NCBI GenBank assembly: GCA_003550325.1
Contig: QKWP01000346.1
Location: 209,913 to 273,912, forward strand
Direction of reading: 5' to 3'
Length of the DNA stretch: 64,000 nucleotides
DNA from: Gigaspora rosea
Taxonomy: Eukaryota > Glomeromycota > Glomeromycetes > Diversisporales > Gigasporaceae
Below the pieces are notes generated by a model. It searched no databases. It was given only the letters and a program-made list of their open reading frames with translations, and was not told the origin of the DNA. The first letter of the stretch is position 1, and each line of letters opens with the position of its first letter. The position numbers were made by a program, and so were the translations under genes. Of this stretch, positions 9,899 to 21,534 are shown piece by piece.

Positions 9899-12800
9899 TT
9901 ATAAATTTGCTACATTCCGGACAATCAAACAAGTCTCAAAAAACATTGGCAACAACAAATAAGGCTCATTAAAACATTTAATTGGCCTTGTGTATTTGAT
10001 AAGTGCATGATTAGGGTCATGCTCATAAGTGGGTTCGCAATTATCACAGAGATTGAAATCTTTGCAATGTCCACACTACACATGTTTTAAATTCATAAAG
10101 AAATAGAAATTAAAAGGTGGTATAATGGATAATTTTAATATCAAAGTTTACAGTACCTTGTATTTGACACTATATATGAGAGATTTATGGCAATTGTCAC
10201 AAGAAACTTTACCTGTTTATATTTAAAGTATGTTTAGCCTTAATTGAATGTAGAAACAAAGAATAACTTTTAAATAATATTTACCAAGAGTCATGGATTC
10301 ATTAGTATAATGGGGTGAAAAGAGAGGTCTATAAATTTTATTATGTATCGGCCATTTAATTTTCATAAATGCATGACTTGCATCGTGATTGCAATGGGAT
10401 TCGCACTCTTTGCAGAGATCAAAGTCTTCACAATACATACACTTTAGTCAAAAGAAAATTTTTAAAAATATTAGGGAATAATCATTCTAAAATAAAAATC
10501 ATAAACATTTGAAATTTTTATACCTTAAATCTAATACCGAATATGAGTTTTTCACAGTTGTCACAATAAGCAGAATGATTCTTATCGACAGATTTTTGGT
10601 AATAAACGGAAGCCATGTTTTCATTCTTTTTGATTCCAATTCCATTTTTATAGCAATATCCAAGATTATACATACTACCAGCATGTCCCATCTCTGCGGA
10701 CTTTTGATAATGAATGAATGCCTCACGTTCATCCTTTTCTACTCCAATTCCGTTTCGATAGCAATTACCAATTACGAATATTCCCTTAACATTCCCTAAG
10801 TCCGCAGATCTTTGAAAATTAATAAAAGCCTTATGTTCATCTTTTTCAGTTCCAATTCCGTCATAATAACAAATGCCAACTTGAAATATTCTATCAGAAA
10901 TACCTAAATCTGCATATTTTTGACAATTAATGGATGCCTTGTGTTCATATTTTTCAAGATAACAGCAGTCGGCTTTATATGTCCAATAAGCGTTCCCCAT
11001 ATCTGCAGATTTTTGGTAATAAATAAATGCCTTATGTTCGTCCTTTTCAACTCCAATTCCATCAAGATAACAATTTCCAACCTGGAACATTCCTTCAGAG
11101 TACCCCATTTTAGCAGATTTTTGATAATAAATGATTGCCTTATGTTCGTCCTTTTCAACTCCAATCCCATGATGATAACAACATCCGACATTATATATTC
11201 CATAATCGTTCCCCATCTCTGCAGATTTTTGATAATAGAGGAATGCCTCGTGTTCATCCTTTTCAACACCAATTCCATTTTGATAACAAATTCCAACATT
11301 ATACATTCCGTGAGCATCCCCCATCTCTGCAGATTTTTGAAAATAAATAAAAGCCTTATGCCCATCTTTTTTGACACCATTTCCAAACAAATAACATGAT
11401 CCAAGATTGTTCATTCCACTAGAATTTCCCATATCTGCAGATTTTTGATAATAGAGGAATGCCTCGTGTTCATCCTTTTCAACACCAATTCCATTTTGAT
11501 AACAAATTCCAATATTATTCATTCCGTAAGCGTCCCCAATCTCTGCAGATTTTTGAAAATAAGTAAAAGCCTCATGTCTATCTTTTTTGACACCATTTCC
11601 AAACAAATAACAAAATCCAAGATTGTTTAATCCGTAAAGATTCCCCATATTTATGGCTTTCTTAAAATATTCGAATGCTTTTTTCTCATCTTTTTCAACT
11701 CCAATTCCGTCTCGATAACAACAACCAACATTATTTGTTCCATTCGCATCACCCTATCAGCAGATTTTTGATAATTAATGAATGCCTCATATTCATCCCT
11801 TTTAACTCCAATTCCATTAAGATAACAATATCCAACATTATATGTTCCGCCGGCGTGTCCCATCTCTGCAGCTTTTTGGTAATAGATGAATGCCTTATGT
11901 TCATCCTTTTCAACTCCAATTCCATGATCATAACAATATCCAACATTATATGCTCCTTTAGTGTCACCCATCTCTGCAGATTTTTGATAATAAATGAATG
12001 CCTTATGTTCATCCCGTTCAACACCATTTCCATAATAATAACAACATCCAGCATTATATGTTCCATAGGCGTTCCCCATTTCTGCTGATTTTTGATAGTA
12101 AATGAATGCCTTATATTTATCCTTTTCAACTCCAATTCCATTATGATAACAACATCCGACATTATACATTCCACAACTGTCCTCCATATCAGCAGATTTT
12201 TGAAAATAAATGAATGCCTTATATTCATCCTTTTCAATTCCAATTCCATGATAATAACAATATCCAACATTGTATATTCCATTAACGTACCCAATCTCAG
12301 CAGATTTTTGAAAATAAATAAATGCCTCTTGTTCATCCTTTTCAACTCCAACTCCATGATAATAGCAATATCCAACATTGTATATTCCATTAACATCCCC
12401 AATCTGAGCAGATTTTTGAAAATAAATGAATGCCTTATGTTCATCCTTTTCAACTCCAGCTCCAATTCCATGACAATAACAATATCCAAGTTTATTCATT
12501 GCACCGCTATTCCCCATCTCTGCAGATTTTTTATAATGAATGAATGCCCCATGTTCATCCTTGTCAACTCCAATTCCATTTTGATAACAATATCCAACAT
12601 TATATGCCCCACTAGCAACACCCATCTCTGCAGATTTTTGATAATAAATGAATGCCTTATGTTCATCCTTTTCCACTCCAATTCCTTCATCATAACAATA
12701 TCCAACCATAAATATTCCTTTAACACACCCCATCTCTGCAGATTTTTGATAATAAATAAAAGCCTTATGTGCATTTTTTTCAACTCCATTTCCATGATGA

Positions 12801-13219
12801 TAACAACATCAAAAATTATACATTCCGTAAGCATTCTCCATTTCTGCAGATTTTTTAAAATAAATGAATGCCTTATGTTCATCTTTTTTGACTCCATGTC
12901 CATGATAATAACATGATCTAAGATTGTTCATTCCTTCAGACTCCCCCATATCAGCAAATTTTTGATAATAGAGGAAATCCTCGAACAGATCATCTTCAAG
13001 GTCGGATACGGATCTAGTAAATTCTTGATAATCTTCGAACTTTGTGTAATCAATCTCATCTGCTTCCTGATTATCCTTAACATTTGAAATTTCCATGCGT
13101 ATTAAACTTTCGCTGCTTGTTTGTTTATATTGATGATCTTTATTAACGTAAATACATGTAATCATTATTAATATATTGAACAAGATTTTCATGATTAAAA
13201 TAAGCACATGAAAAATCAT
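9899..13219 (-). pseudogene. Sel1-like-repeat protein with two C-terminal ZZ zinc fingers (two disabling lesions)
   Basis: A long exon (13219-10524) is followed by exons 10441-10285, 10212-10157 and 10075-9899. All junctions are GT..AG and in phase. The first ATG (13219), or better the one at 13192, gives MKILFNILIMITCIYVN, a likely signal peptide. Then come about 22 SLRs of 36 residues with the pattern A-(N/M)-(V/L)-G-x-CY-x-x-G-x-GVEKDEHKAF-x-Y-x-QKSAEMG. The C-terminus holds two ZZ fingers: CDNC..CMYCEDFDLCKEC plus a His pair, then CDNC..CGHCKDFNLCDNC plus a His pair. Each finger is split by an intron at the same place (after FK or YK, before the CxxC), so the ZZ exon pair was duplicated. 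SLRs act as helical scaffolds and ZZ fingers bind zinc and protein partners. Lesions: in-frame TGA at about 12809 (YNF* where YNVG is expected) and a one-base frameshift near 11755. Whether these are real or sequencing errors cannot be told here. Confidence 0.8.
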
Positions 13220-13701
13220 ATAGTGGTGTAGTTCAAGATTTGAGACGCGGAAAAATATCGATTTGATTTGAAGTTTTACTTTAGCGATAAGTCCTTTTTC
13301 CGAAATTATTAAATTTTTCTGCTATATTGGATGGCCAAATTTATATTACTTAGCTCAAATTATGTTCTATTGTAGTTTGACCACATAGTGTAGAAACAAA
13401 TTTGTAAATATCAATTTGATCCAGAAATATTGATCTTAATAAATCGATATTTTTCAACATCCTTGGTTGGATGAAATAACAATTACACAATTACCTATTG
13501 TATTTTTATAATCTTTCTTGAGCCCAACTTCATCTAACCAAATCGTATTTAATTAACTTCTATTTTTTAATATTAATTAACTTCATGAAATTATAAACCG
13601 AATAGAATATTAACTACCTGGATTGCTATATTGCATATCAAAATCTATGATGTTTATATTTTCGTTCGATAAAGGGCCGAAATAAATTGCTTCATGAAAA
13701 T
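13220..13701. other. Intergenic region with a partial duplicate of the kinase 3' end
   Basis: On the minus strand, about 13690-13600 encodes a relative of the kinase tail: FHEAIYFGPLSNENINIIDF then DMQYSNPGS. This mirrors HEAISFSPLLTENIRNIVDS in the kinase C-terminus at 13745-13850. It is therefore a tandem duplication of the last exon segment. The remainder is AT-rich and unassigned. Confidence 0.6.
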
Positions 13702-14915
13702 TTAATGAACTTTTAATTTTTGTTCAGATTGATTAACTTTATGAAAATATAAATGATAGCTACCTAAATTGCTATATTGCTTATCAGAATCTACGATATT
13801 TCTGATATTTTCGGTCAATAAAGGGCTAAAAGAAATTGCTTCATGAGATTCCTTTAAGACAGATGGTGTTGATATGCTGGACAGTAATCTTTTGTCAGCT
13901 TCTTTTATTTGTGCAAATAATTCGGTTGAGTTATCATTTAAATCTTCGATCCACATATTTATATTATCATCTATTGCACTAGAAGTTGGCCTTCGTTTTG
14001 GCTCAACATCCAACATTTTTTGATTAAATCAGCAATTAGTTTTGGAACATATGATGGAATTGTAGGACGTAAATTATCAAGAACAATTCCTAGTACTAGA
14101 TCGTCATCTGAAATGCCACAATAATCTTGGGATGCTGATACTATTTCTCCTGATACTATTTCATATGCTATAATTCCAAAAGAATACACATCGGACGCTG
14201 TTGTATATGGCTTGTTGTCTATTATTTCAGGTGCCATATATTGCAAAATTCCATAATTGTTGTTATCTGAAGTTGTATTAGCTGATATTGAAATTCCCAA
14301 GTCTGCGATATATGCACTCCTAAGACTATTTAGTAGTATATTTCCGCTATGCAAATCTCTATGAATTAAGTTGTGAAAATGAATTATATTTAGGTCATGA
14401 GCTATACAACTTAACAGATTCAATTTATCTTTCCATTTTAATTGTGATACAAGATAGAGATTTTCACGTAAACTGCCAAGTTCTATATATTGAATAACAA
14501 GTATATAATTTTCAAAAACATCTTTTGAAATACCGTGGCATTCTAGAAAAGAAGGATTATCAATATCACAGTATGCGTTCAACTTCAATGAAAAAAACTC
14601 TTTAGTTAGTTGATCAAAAAATAATAAATATATTAAAAATTAATGTTATATAATAATCACCTCCTTCATGAAATTATTTACGGAATTACTCTTTGATCTA
14701 TCAAATAGTTTAAGTGCAACTCTTTTATTTAAAACTTGCACGCAACCATTTTCATTTAGAAATTCAAATTTCCAATAAGCAGAAAATACAGTTGCGAATC
14801 CGCCCTTTCCTATTCGTTTAATATTATCAAATTCGTTATAAGGAATCCATAAAAGATCTTTTTTTTGAAGTTTTCTTTTTATTTCATCGTCAATGTTAAA
14901 ATTACTATTCACCAC
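13702..14915 (-). pseudogene. TKL-like protein kinase (frameshifted; 5' end unresolved)
   Basis: Exon 14915-14661 reads the N-lobe: IPYNEFDNIKRIGKGGFATV (glycine loop) and RVALKLF (the beta-3 lysine), ending FMKE. A 63-bp intron (14598-14660) joins in phase to FFSLKLNAYCDIDNPSFLEC. The C-lobe has IHRDLHSGNILL (catalytic loop intact), ADLGIS (DLG in place of DFG), YMAPEI and SDVYSFGIIAYE. A one-base deletion at about 14004-14016 shifts the frame just before VEPKRRPTSSAID, so the domain end and tail are read from another frame. No ATG opens the first exon: a good acceptor (TTGTTTTAG) lies immediately upstream, so a 5' exon is missing or not recognised. Family role: serine/threonine phosphorylation; substrate unknown. 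Confidence 0.78.
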
Positions 14916-15332
14916 CTCGTTTATGTCTAAAACAATAAACAGAAATTTAGTTAATTGTTTTTCTTACAATAAAAAAGGATAAATAATTTGAAAAAATAAC
15001 CTAATCGTGGTCTTATTTTCTTAACACTAAGTCATTATTAAAAATATAACATAAATTAGTTGGAGTGTTAATCAAAATTTCGATATTCAAAACCCGATCA
15101 CGACACTCATAAAAGTGAAATTAATGATTTTAACACTAGTAAAATCTCAGTAAGGATTGAATTTCCGAACTATTAGAGTCAGGACTGCAATAGCCAACTG
15201 CAAGGTTATTTTTGGGCAAAATTAGTCTGATCTTTAAATTTTATATAATAACTAACACAGGTTTAATTTTCAATTTTCAATACAGAAATAATGCTGATAA
15301 TAATATAATGTTATTTTTCAATCGAATGATTA
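14916..15332. other. Intergenic region between the kinase and the second SLR gene
   Basis: AT-rich. It may hold the unrecognised 5' exon of the kinase gene. The simplest splice from the SLR gene's GTAAGT donor (15407) into the kinase acceptor is out of phase, so a fusion transcript is not supported. Confidence 0.4.
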
Positions 15333-18300
15333 TTATAAAGTCAACTTTTTGTAGGCTCTAGCACATATGAATTTGAAGTTTGTGCTTAGATTGAAAAGGA
15401 TACTTACTTTTCGATTTTTTGTAAATTTCTTTTTACACCATCACCATTCCTATAACAATCAGCAACTTTAGACATCCCAATTAAATTTCCCATCTTAGCT
15501 GATTTTTGAAAATAATCAAATCCCTTTTGCTTGTTTTTTCTAACTCCAATTCCTTTAAAATAACATTCTCCAAGACAAAAAGTTCCAAATGCGTCACCCA
15601 ATTCAGCTGCTTTTTGTAAATGAATGAATCTCCTATATTCATTCACCTCATGCATGCCAAGATTGATTAATCCCCTAGCATTGTCCATTTCAGCAGATTT
15701 TTGGAAATATTCTAATGCTTTATTTTCATCTTTTCCAACTCCTAATCCCATTTTATAACACAAGCCAAGATTGGATATTGCACCGTCATGGCCCATATCA
15801 GCAGATTTTTTATAATATTCAAATCCCTTATATTCATCTTTTTTAACTGCAATTCCATTGATGTAAAAATTTCCAAGATTATTCATCCCATCAGAATATC
15901 CCATTTCTGCAGATTTTTGATAATAAACGAGTGCCTTATGTTCGTCCTTTTGAGTACCTAACCCTAAATAATAGCATTCACCAAGAGAATTAATTCCGTA
16001 TGAACATTCCATCTTAACTGATTTTTGAAAATATTCAAATGCCATATATCCATCTTTTTCAACTCCAAGTCCTTCTCGATAACAATATCCAACCATCACT
16101 ATTCCATCAATATTACCCATCTTGGCGGATTTTTGAAACCATTCAAATGCCATATATTCATCTTTTTTAACTCCAATTCCTTCTAGATAACAAAAACCAA
16201 CCTTCATTGTTCCATAAACATTACCCATCTCTGCTGATTTTTGATAATAAATAAATGCTTTATGTTTATCCTTATCAATTCCAATTCCTAGATCATAATA
16301 AGTCCCAACAACAATTGTTCCCATTTCATCACCCATTTCAGCTGATTTTTGAAAATAAATAAATGCCTTATGTTCGTCCTTTTCAACTCCAATTACTTTT
16401 TCATAACAATGACCAACCTGGAACGTTCCTTTAGCATGCCCCATATCTGCAGATTTTTGGTAATAAATAAATGCTTTATGTTCGTCTTTTTCAACTCCAA
16501 TTCCATCACGATAACAATTTCCAACCTAGAACGTTCCTTCAGAGTACCCCATATCTGCAGATTTTTGGTAATAAATAAATGCCTTAATTTCATCCTTTTC
16601 AATTCCAATTCCTAAACGATAATTACTACCAACTATAAATGCACTAATTTTATCACCCATATCGGCAAATTTTTTATAGTAAATAAATGCCTTATGTTCA
16701 TCCTTTTCGACTCCAATTCCTAGACGATAGCAAGTGGCAACCATCAACGTTCCATTTTTATTACCCATATAAGCAGATTTTTGATAATAAATAAATTCCT
16801 CGTGTTCATTCTTTTCAACTCCAATTCCATTTTGATAACAATAACCAACATTAAATATTCCACTCGCATCACCCATATCGGCAAATTTTTTATAATAAAT
16901 AAATGCCTTATGTTTATCCTTTTCAACTCCAATTCCTAGACGATAGCAAGTGGCAACCATCAATGTTCCCTTTTCATTACCCATGTCAGCAGACTTTTGA
17001 TAATAAATAAATGCCTTATGTTCATCCTTTTCAACTCCAATTCCTAGACGATAGCAAGTGGCAACCATCAACATTCCCTTTTCATTACTCATATCAGCAG
17101 ATTTTTGATAACAAATAAATGCCTTATGTTCATCCTTTTTAACACCAACTCCATCCCGATAACAGTCACCAAAACTATACATTCCATTAGCTTTCCCCAT
17201 TTCATCAGATTTTGAAAAATAAATGAATGTCTTATATTTATTCTTTTTAGCTTCAATTCCGTTTTCATGGCAAAGATCAAGAAAGAACATTCTATAGAAA
17301 TAATCCATCTCGACATTTTTGTATTGGAACGATCTATCATCAGCGTTTAAACAAACTGGTTTAGTGCTTACGTTTAGAAAATTGATTTTAATTCTTTTCA
17401 CGTTATTAAAAATTGAACGTCGAATCTCATTTTTATAATCATTTTGAAGATAATTATACAAATATATTTTTTCTTCCTCGCTCAATAATCTATCATTATA
17501 AATTTGCTCGTTCAAAAACGATATTTCTTGTTGCAGTTGATGCGGTGAAAACGATTGTAAGTTTTCGCATAAAATAATCGCAACTTTAAGCCGTGCAAAC
17601 AAAAAAGCATTTTCAGCTTCATTAAGATTGACAATTCCTTTCGCAAATTCGTTAAGAAACTCCGAAATTTGATGAATAGATACAAAAATTCTGTTAGAAA
17701 ACATTCTACAAATAATATTCCACATGAAATCTACGTTTTCTTTATCAGTTTTTCCAATATAAATCGGTTGATCAGAAAATGCTTCTTGTTGTGTTGATAA
17801 TTGATTTGTCGAGCATAAAGCAAACAAAAGATGAAGCTTTGCAAGAAAAAACGCATTGTTGGAATAGTTAAAACCATCAAGCCCATTTGTAAATTGATTG
17901 AAAAATTCTAACGCTTGTTGATCAGTTGAAATTATTTCTTTGGAAAACATTTTAACTATATCATTCCATATAGAATTCACATAACATACGTCAGGTATTT
18001 TTTTTAACAAGTTGTCTTCGGCATTTTGTAATCGTTCGAGTAAATAGATAATTTCATTTATATTCTCATTAATATTGAGAAAACTATATATAGCGTGTGT
18101 GACAAATTCGCATACTTGATGCCTTGATGAAAATGATTTTTTACACAGTAAATCGATGATCTTGTTCCATGTCTCATTTGCGTTTTGATTTTCAATATTT
18201 TCAACAAAATATAAATCATCATAATCCTTCAGTTCTTCAATAAAATTGCCGATTTCATACTGTGTATCGCTTAATAAATATTTTAATAACCGTTGGTTAA

Positions 18301-18388
18301 TCGATTTTTTCAAACACAAATTGAGAGCTAATGTCCATTTTCTTTTTACTAAAATTTTATCAACATCAGGGTTATTAGGTACATTCAT
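15333..18388 (-). CDS. Sel1-like-repeat protein with a long helical N-terminal region (one premature stop)
   Basis: The ATG at 18388 opens about 345 residues without a recognised domain. They are rich in Asn, Glu and Leu, predicted helical, with internally similar blocks (WNKIIDLLCKKSFSS.HQVCEF, WNDIVKMFSKEIISTDQQAL, WNIICRMFSNRIFVSIHQI). About 18 SLRs follow, with units like CYRLGIGVEKDEHKAFIYYQ. An in-frame TAG at 16526-16528 replaces the Gln expected in GTFQVGNCY; the same frame continues to 15404. The TAA there lies inside a consensus donor GTAAGTATCC. A 50-bp intron (15358-15407) into a last exon 15357-15333 would add KAYKKLTL and stop; this is only a suggestion. Probably a scaffold protein of the expanded SLR family. 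The stop may be an error, a polymorphism or a real inactivation. Confidence 0.75.
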
Positions 18389-18594
18389 AATTATAATGTT
18401 TATGTATACAGTACGTTAAAGGTTTTCTCAAAGACCGTAATAAAAACAAAAAGGACCTAATCGTTATCTTTTTATTTATTTAATAGTGTATCCTTCATAT
18501 ATACGACGTAGAAAGTATAAAAATGGATAATACGTAAATATAACGTATTAGGGTATTTCATATCTGATATAATAAATAATCGAGTCCATATAAG

Positions 18595-18708
18595 CAGCGT
18601 TGGCTTTTTTCAATTTGCTCCTTTAGGTTCTTCATTGGCTCCATTGGCTCCATTGGGTTCCATTCGCTCATTAGTAATTTTCCTAGAGTATATCCATTGC
18701 CAACCCTG
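18595..18708. mobile_element. Short hAT-like MITE with perfect 8-bp TSD
   Basis: 114 bp. Ends are CAGCGTTGGC (left) and CAGGGTTGGC (reverse complement of right). The direct repeat CATATAAG flanks it at 18587-18594 and 18709-18716. The interior has a short GGCTCCATT tandem repeat. Confidence 0.85.
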
Positions 18709-18820
18709 CATATAAGGTGTTATCATAAATAATTAGTATTTTTAATAGTAGAAATAGTTTTTTGACAAAAGAGGGTTATGTGCTGCAAAATTTGATCATA
18801 GATACATTATTTTGCAGTGC

Positions 18821-19217
18821 ATATCGGCTGATTTACAAAGTTTTGGAATAACTTTTGACCTACTAATCCATTTTGTTCGTGCCCAAAATCGTTAAAATCG
18901 AATCACGGGATCTCAAGATCGTTAAGACTTTGCATTATTTTATTAGTAATTTTTATATTATTATGTAAAATCTTTGATATTGAATATAGAATCGTCTCAC
19001 TGAGACGAACATTTTGATGGTAAAACAAAAGTTATTCAATATCAAAGATTTTACATAATAATTTAAAAATTACTAATAAAATAATAACGATCTTGAGATC
19101 CCGTGATTCGATTTTAACGATTTTGGGCTCGTTGGAATCGTCTCATTGAGACGAACATTTTGGTATTAAAATCATCCAAAATGAATTATTAGATCAAATT
19201 TTTAAATCGGCCGATAT
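18821..19217. mobile_element. Foldback element with arms of about 100 bp
   Basis: Outer ends ATATCGGCTGATTT and AAATCGGCCGATAT are inverted. Inner arms (about 18890-18995 and 19018-19135) pair over roughly 100 bp around a hairpin with GTCTCACTGAGACGA. The arm sequence AAATCGTTAAAATCGAATCA also occurs, slightly changed, in the element at 27190-27475, so these are one family. No coding capacity. Confidence 0.75.
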
Positions 19218-19296
19218 AGATTTTTATAGTATTTAAGGTTAGTCATAGTAAAGAAAATGTCGAAATGACATCATTTCCGACATAGGTTTTCTCAAA

Positions 19297-19489
19297 CATC
19301 TCAATCAATTGATTTAATAATGATCGTGATGATGCTCAAGCATCAACATCAATGATGATATTAATAGAATTAAATGCTTGAGCATACTCTTTNCATCTCA
19401 ATCAATTGATTTAATAATGATCGTGATGATGCTCAAGCATCAACATCAATGATGATATTAATAGAATTAAATGCTTGAGCATACTCTTT
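19297..19489. repeat. 96-bp perfect direct duplication joined by a single N
   Basis: Positions 19297-19392 and 19394-19489 are identical by eye, and 19393 is N, the only ambiguous base noticed. Identity this high with an N at the join suggests an assembly join of overlapping contig ends rather than a biological duplication. Confidence 0.85.
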
Positions 19490-20309
19490 TTCTTTTGATC
19501 GTGATCTTCACTATTCTACCAAAAACAACTAAACATCCAATAAAAAAATTCTATTCAACTGACTGTCGAAGCTTCAACTTTAGTTGCATCGGCTTCTCCT
19601 TTTAATGATTATACAATTTAAATTTTTTGTTGCAACAGCAACAGAATCAATTTATCGAATCGTTAGCGAAAGTTGCTTTACAGCAACAAGAAGCAATAAT
19701 TTTTTATGTTATTATTATTATTTAAAAAATATGTTGTATTTATTATGTTCGTATTAAGGTATCGATCATTTGTTTTAAAAGCTTCGAGCATTATCAATAA
19801 AATGGTTATTTTTTGGATCGGATTGAAACTTGGTGAGAATTTATTGTTTATTATTATGATTGAATATAAAGTAATGCTTGAGCTACCTTTATCAATGACA
19901 AATTTTTGACGAAAAAAGGTGGTTTGTATCACACTGATTCGTTCATCGCAATGATAACTCACTTGATTCATTTATTCGTTTCCGACTAATTAAAAATTTA
20001 CTTCCGATCCATTGAGTAAGGTGCTTGAGAACACCCATAATCGAAGTGAACGCTTGATTATATTAACGTACCTTTTCCAATCACAATAGGGTCTGTAAAT
20101 TTATTATATTTAATATGCGGAAATAGCCTTTTCTTTTGGTATGATGCCATAATTTTTTTTGTATGTACTAATCTTGGTCGAAAAACAATGCGAAATATAT
20201 TTCAGATGAGTACGATATTTTATATATTTTGTACGTACGTACGTACGTACTGTACGTACTACATTAGGGTGGTAAATAGATTAAGGGCGTTCTCGAGCGC
20301 TTCACTCAA
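19490..20309. other. Gene-poor stretch with Q-rich coding-like fragment and (ACGT)n microsatellite
   Basis: On the + strand, about 19555-19700 reads LTVEASTLVASASPFNDYTI, then in another frame LLQQQQNQFIESLAKVALQQ. This looks like part of a degenerate coding sequence of unknown origin. A short (ACGT)n run lies at about 20230-20250. Nothing else is recognisable. Confidence 0.3.
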
Positions 20310-20760
20310 TGGTCCGTCCGGGGTGGCAATCATTTCACGACAATTATTCACCGACAAGTTCATTTTACCGACAGATTATTTCACCGAAGCTCATTTCACC
20401 GACAAAGTAATTCTGGTCATTGTCGTTAGGGTCAAGGTAGAATTAGGGTTAAAGTTAGTGTGCTTTTTAAAAAAAACTGTCGGTGAAATGAGCTTCGGTG
20501 AAATGAACTGTCGGTAAAATGAACTTGTCGGATCGGTGAAATGTGGTGTCGATGAAGTGATTGTCGGTACGGACTAGAGCTGCAGGTGAAACTAAATCAC
20601 GCTGGTGAAACTGGTGACTATCTAAAATCTGATTGGCTATTGCATTTAATAGCCAATCAGATTTTAGATAGCCACCAGTTTCACCAAGTTTCACCAAGTT
20701 TCACCAGTTTCACCAGCAACTCTAGTACGGACCCGTCTGTCCGATTAAACTGACCAATCA
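20310..20760. mobile_element. Palindromic element with TTCACCGACA motifs, containing a nested MITE
   Basis: Arms with repeated TTCACCGACAA motifs (about 20330-20410) are inverted at about 20480-20570. The ends have GGTCCGT and GTACGGACC. The interior carries a TTAGGGT-rich segment. A MITE (20575-20724) sits in its right end. A diverged relative lies inside the satellite at about 62130-62420. Outer boundaries are approximate. Confidence 0.6.
20575..20724. mobile_element. 150-bp foldback hAT-like MITE, perfect TSD, nested
   Basis: Almost the whole element is an inverted repeat: TAGAGCTGCAGGTGAAAC at the left and its imperfect inverse at the right, with an inner pair around AATCTGATTGGCTATT. 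The direct repeat GTACGGAC flanks it (20567-20574, 20725-20732). The element at 40675-40824 has the same length and a TAGAGCT end, so it is a family relative. Confidence 0.85.
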
Positions 20761-20878
20761 GATCCTCTAATCGGATTCATTCTAAATAATCTCGAAAACG
20801 TGTCAGAACTATTTCAAGTAAACATGTTTGCATTTTTTGCAAAGTTTTAAGATGAACTTGTTTTGAACTTGTATATAT

Positions 20879-21066
20879 GTTGTGTGTCAGATTGATTCTT
20901 GCGTCAGATTAGACCCGGCCTAATTAGATTAGGGTTAGGGTAAAATTACGGTAAAGTTAGGGGTTAGTTTAGGCCAGTTGTTGCCGATCATTTAATGCTG
21001 GTCAACTGATAGTCATTTGACGTGCGTCGGATTTAATCTGACGAAAGTTTTAATCTGACGCACAAC
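20879..21066. mobile_element. TIR element with duplicated CAGATTA end motif
   Basis: 188 bp. The left end GTTGTGTGTCAGATTG pairs with GTTGTGCGTCAGATTA (reverse complement of right), followed by a second CGTCAGATTA motif in each arm. No clear TSD. The interior has a TAGGGTTAGGGT stretch but no coding capacity. Confidence 0.65.
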
Positions 21067-21129
21067 AAATACATAAATTTCTAGGATTATTTTTATTTGA
21101 TTTTATTAATAGCTTGGCTTTGGCTAGAA

Positions 21130-21385
21130 CATAATTTTTTTTTTTTGGCGGGAAACATTAGGGTTTCATTATTAACATAGAATTTCAGTAATTAGATTTT
21201 TTTTTTAGTAAGAAACATACACATATATTAGGTTTCATTATTCTCATTATTAAAGTAGATTTTATTTTATTATTTTTTTTTTTTAGCAAGAGCACATTTC
21301 AAATTCGAGGTTCATCTTTCGTCAGAAGGATTTGAGGTTTCGTCATTTGAGAGCTTAGGTTTCGTCTTTCGTCTGACAACTATAC
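21130..21385. repeat. Repeat with GGTTTCGTCTTTCGTC motifs and T-runs
   Basis: Several copies of a TTTCGTCTTTCGTC motif precede CTGACAACTATACT, with poly(T) runs on the other side. The same arrangement, inverted, occupies 63815-64000 including its poly(A) run. Confidence 0.6.
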
Positions 21386-21534
21386 TAGAAGATTTTTGTT
21401 AATGTGTAAGTTTTGAGTATTCGACTAATAGAATATATAAATTTTACTAAAAAAACTTGTATCCAATAAGTAGTGTTTTCAAATATATTTTAGCTAGAAT
21501 GGCAAAATCATATTAATTTATCAACTAAATCATA

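Noticed and set aside
10509..12916. Several + strand and alternate-frame ORFs of 70-274 codons
   Set aside because: They are shadows of the 108-bp SLR tandem repeat: every frame stays open because the repeat length is a multiple of three. Only the minus frame with the SLR pattern is conserved.
14598..15407. Fusion of the SLR gene (15333-18388) to the kinase (13702-14915) by splicing
   Set aside because: The donor at 15407 leaves two bases and the kinase acceptor needs one, so the simplest join runs into a stop.
16349..17340. ORFs overlapping the second SLR gene
   Set aside because: Same repeat-shadow effect.
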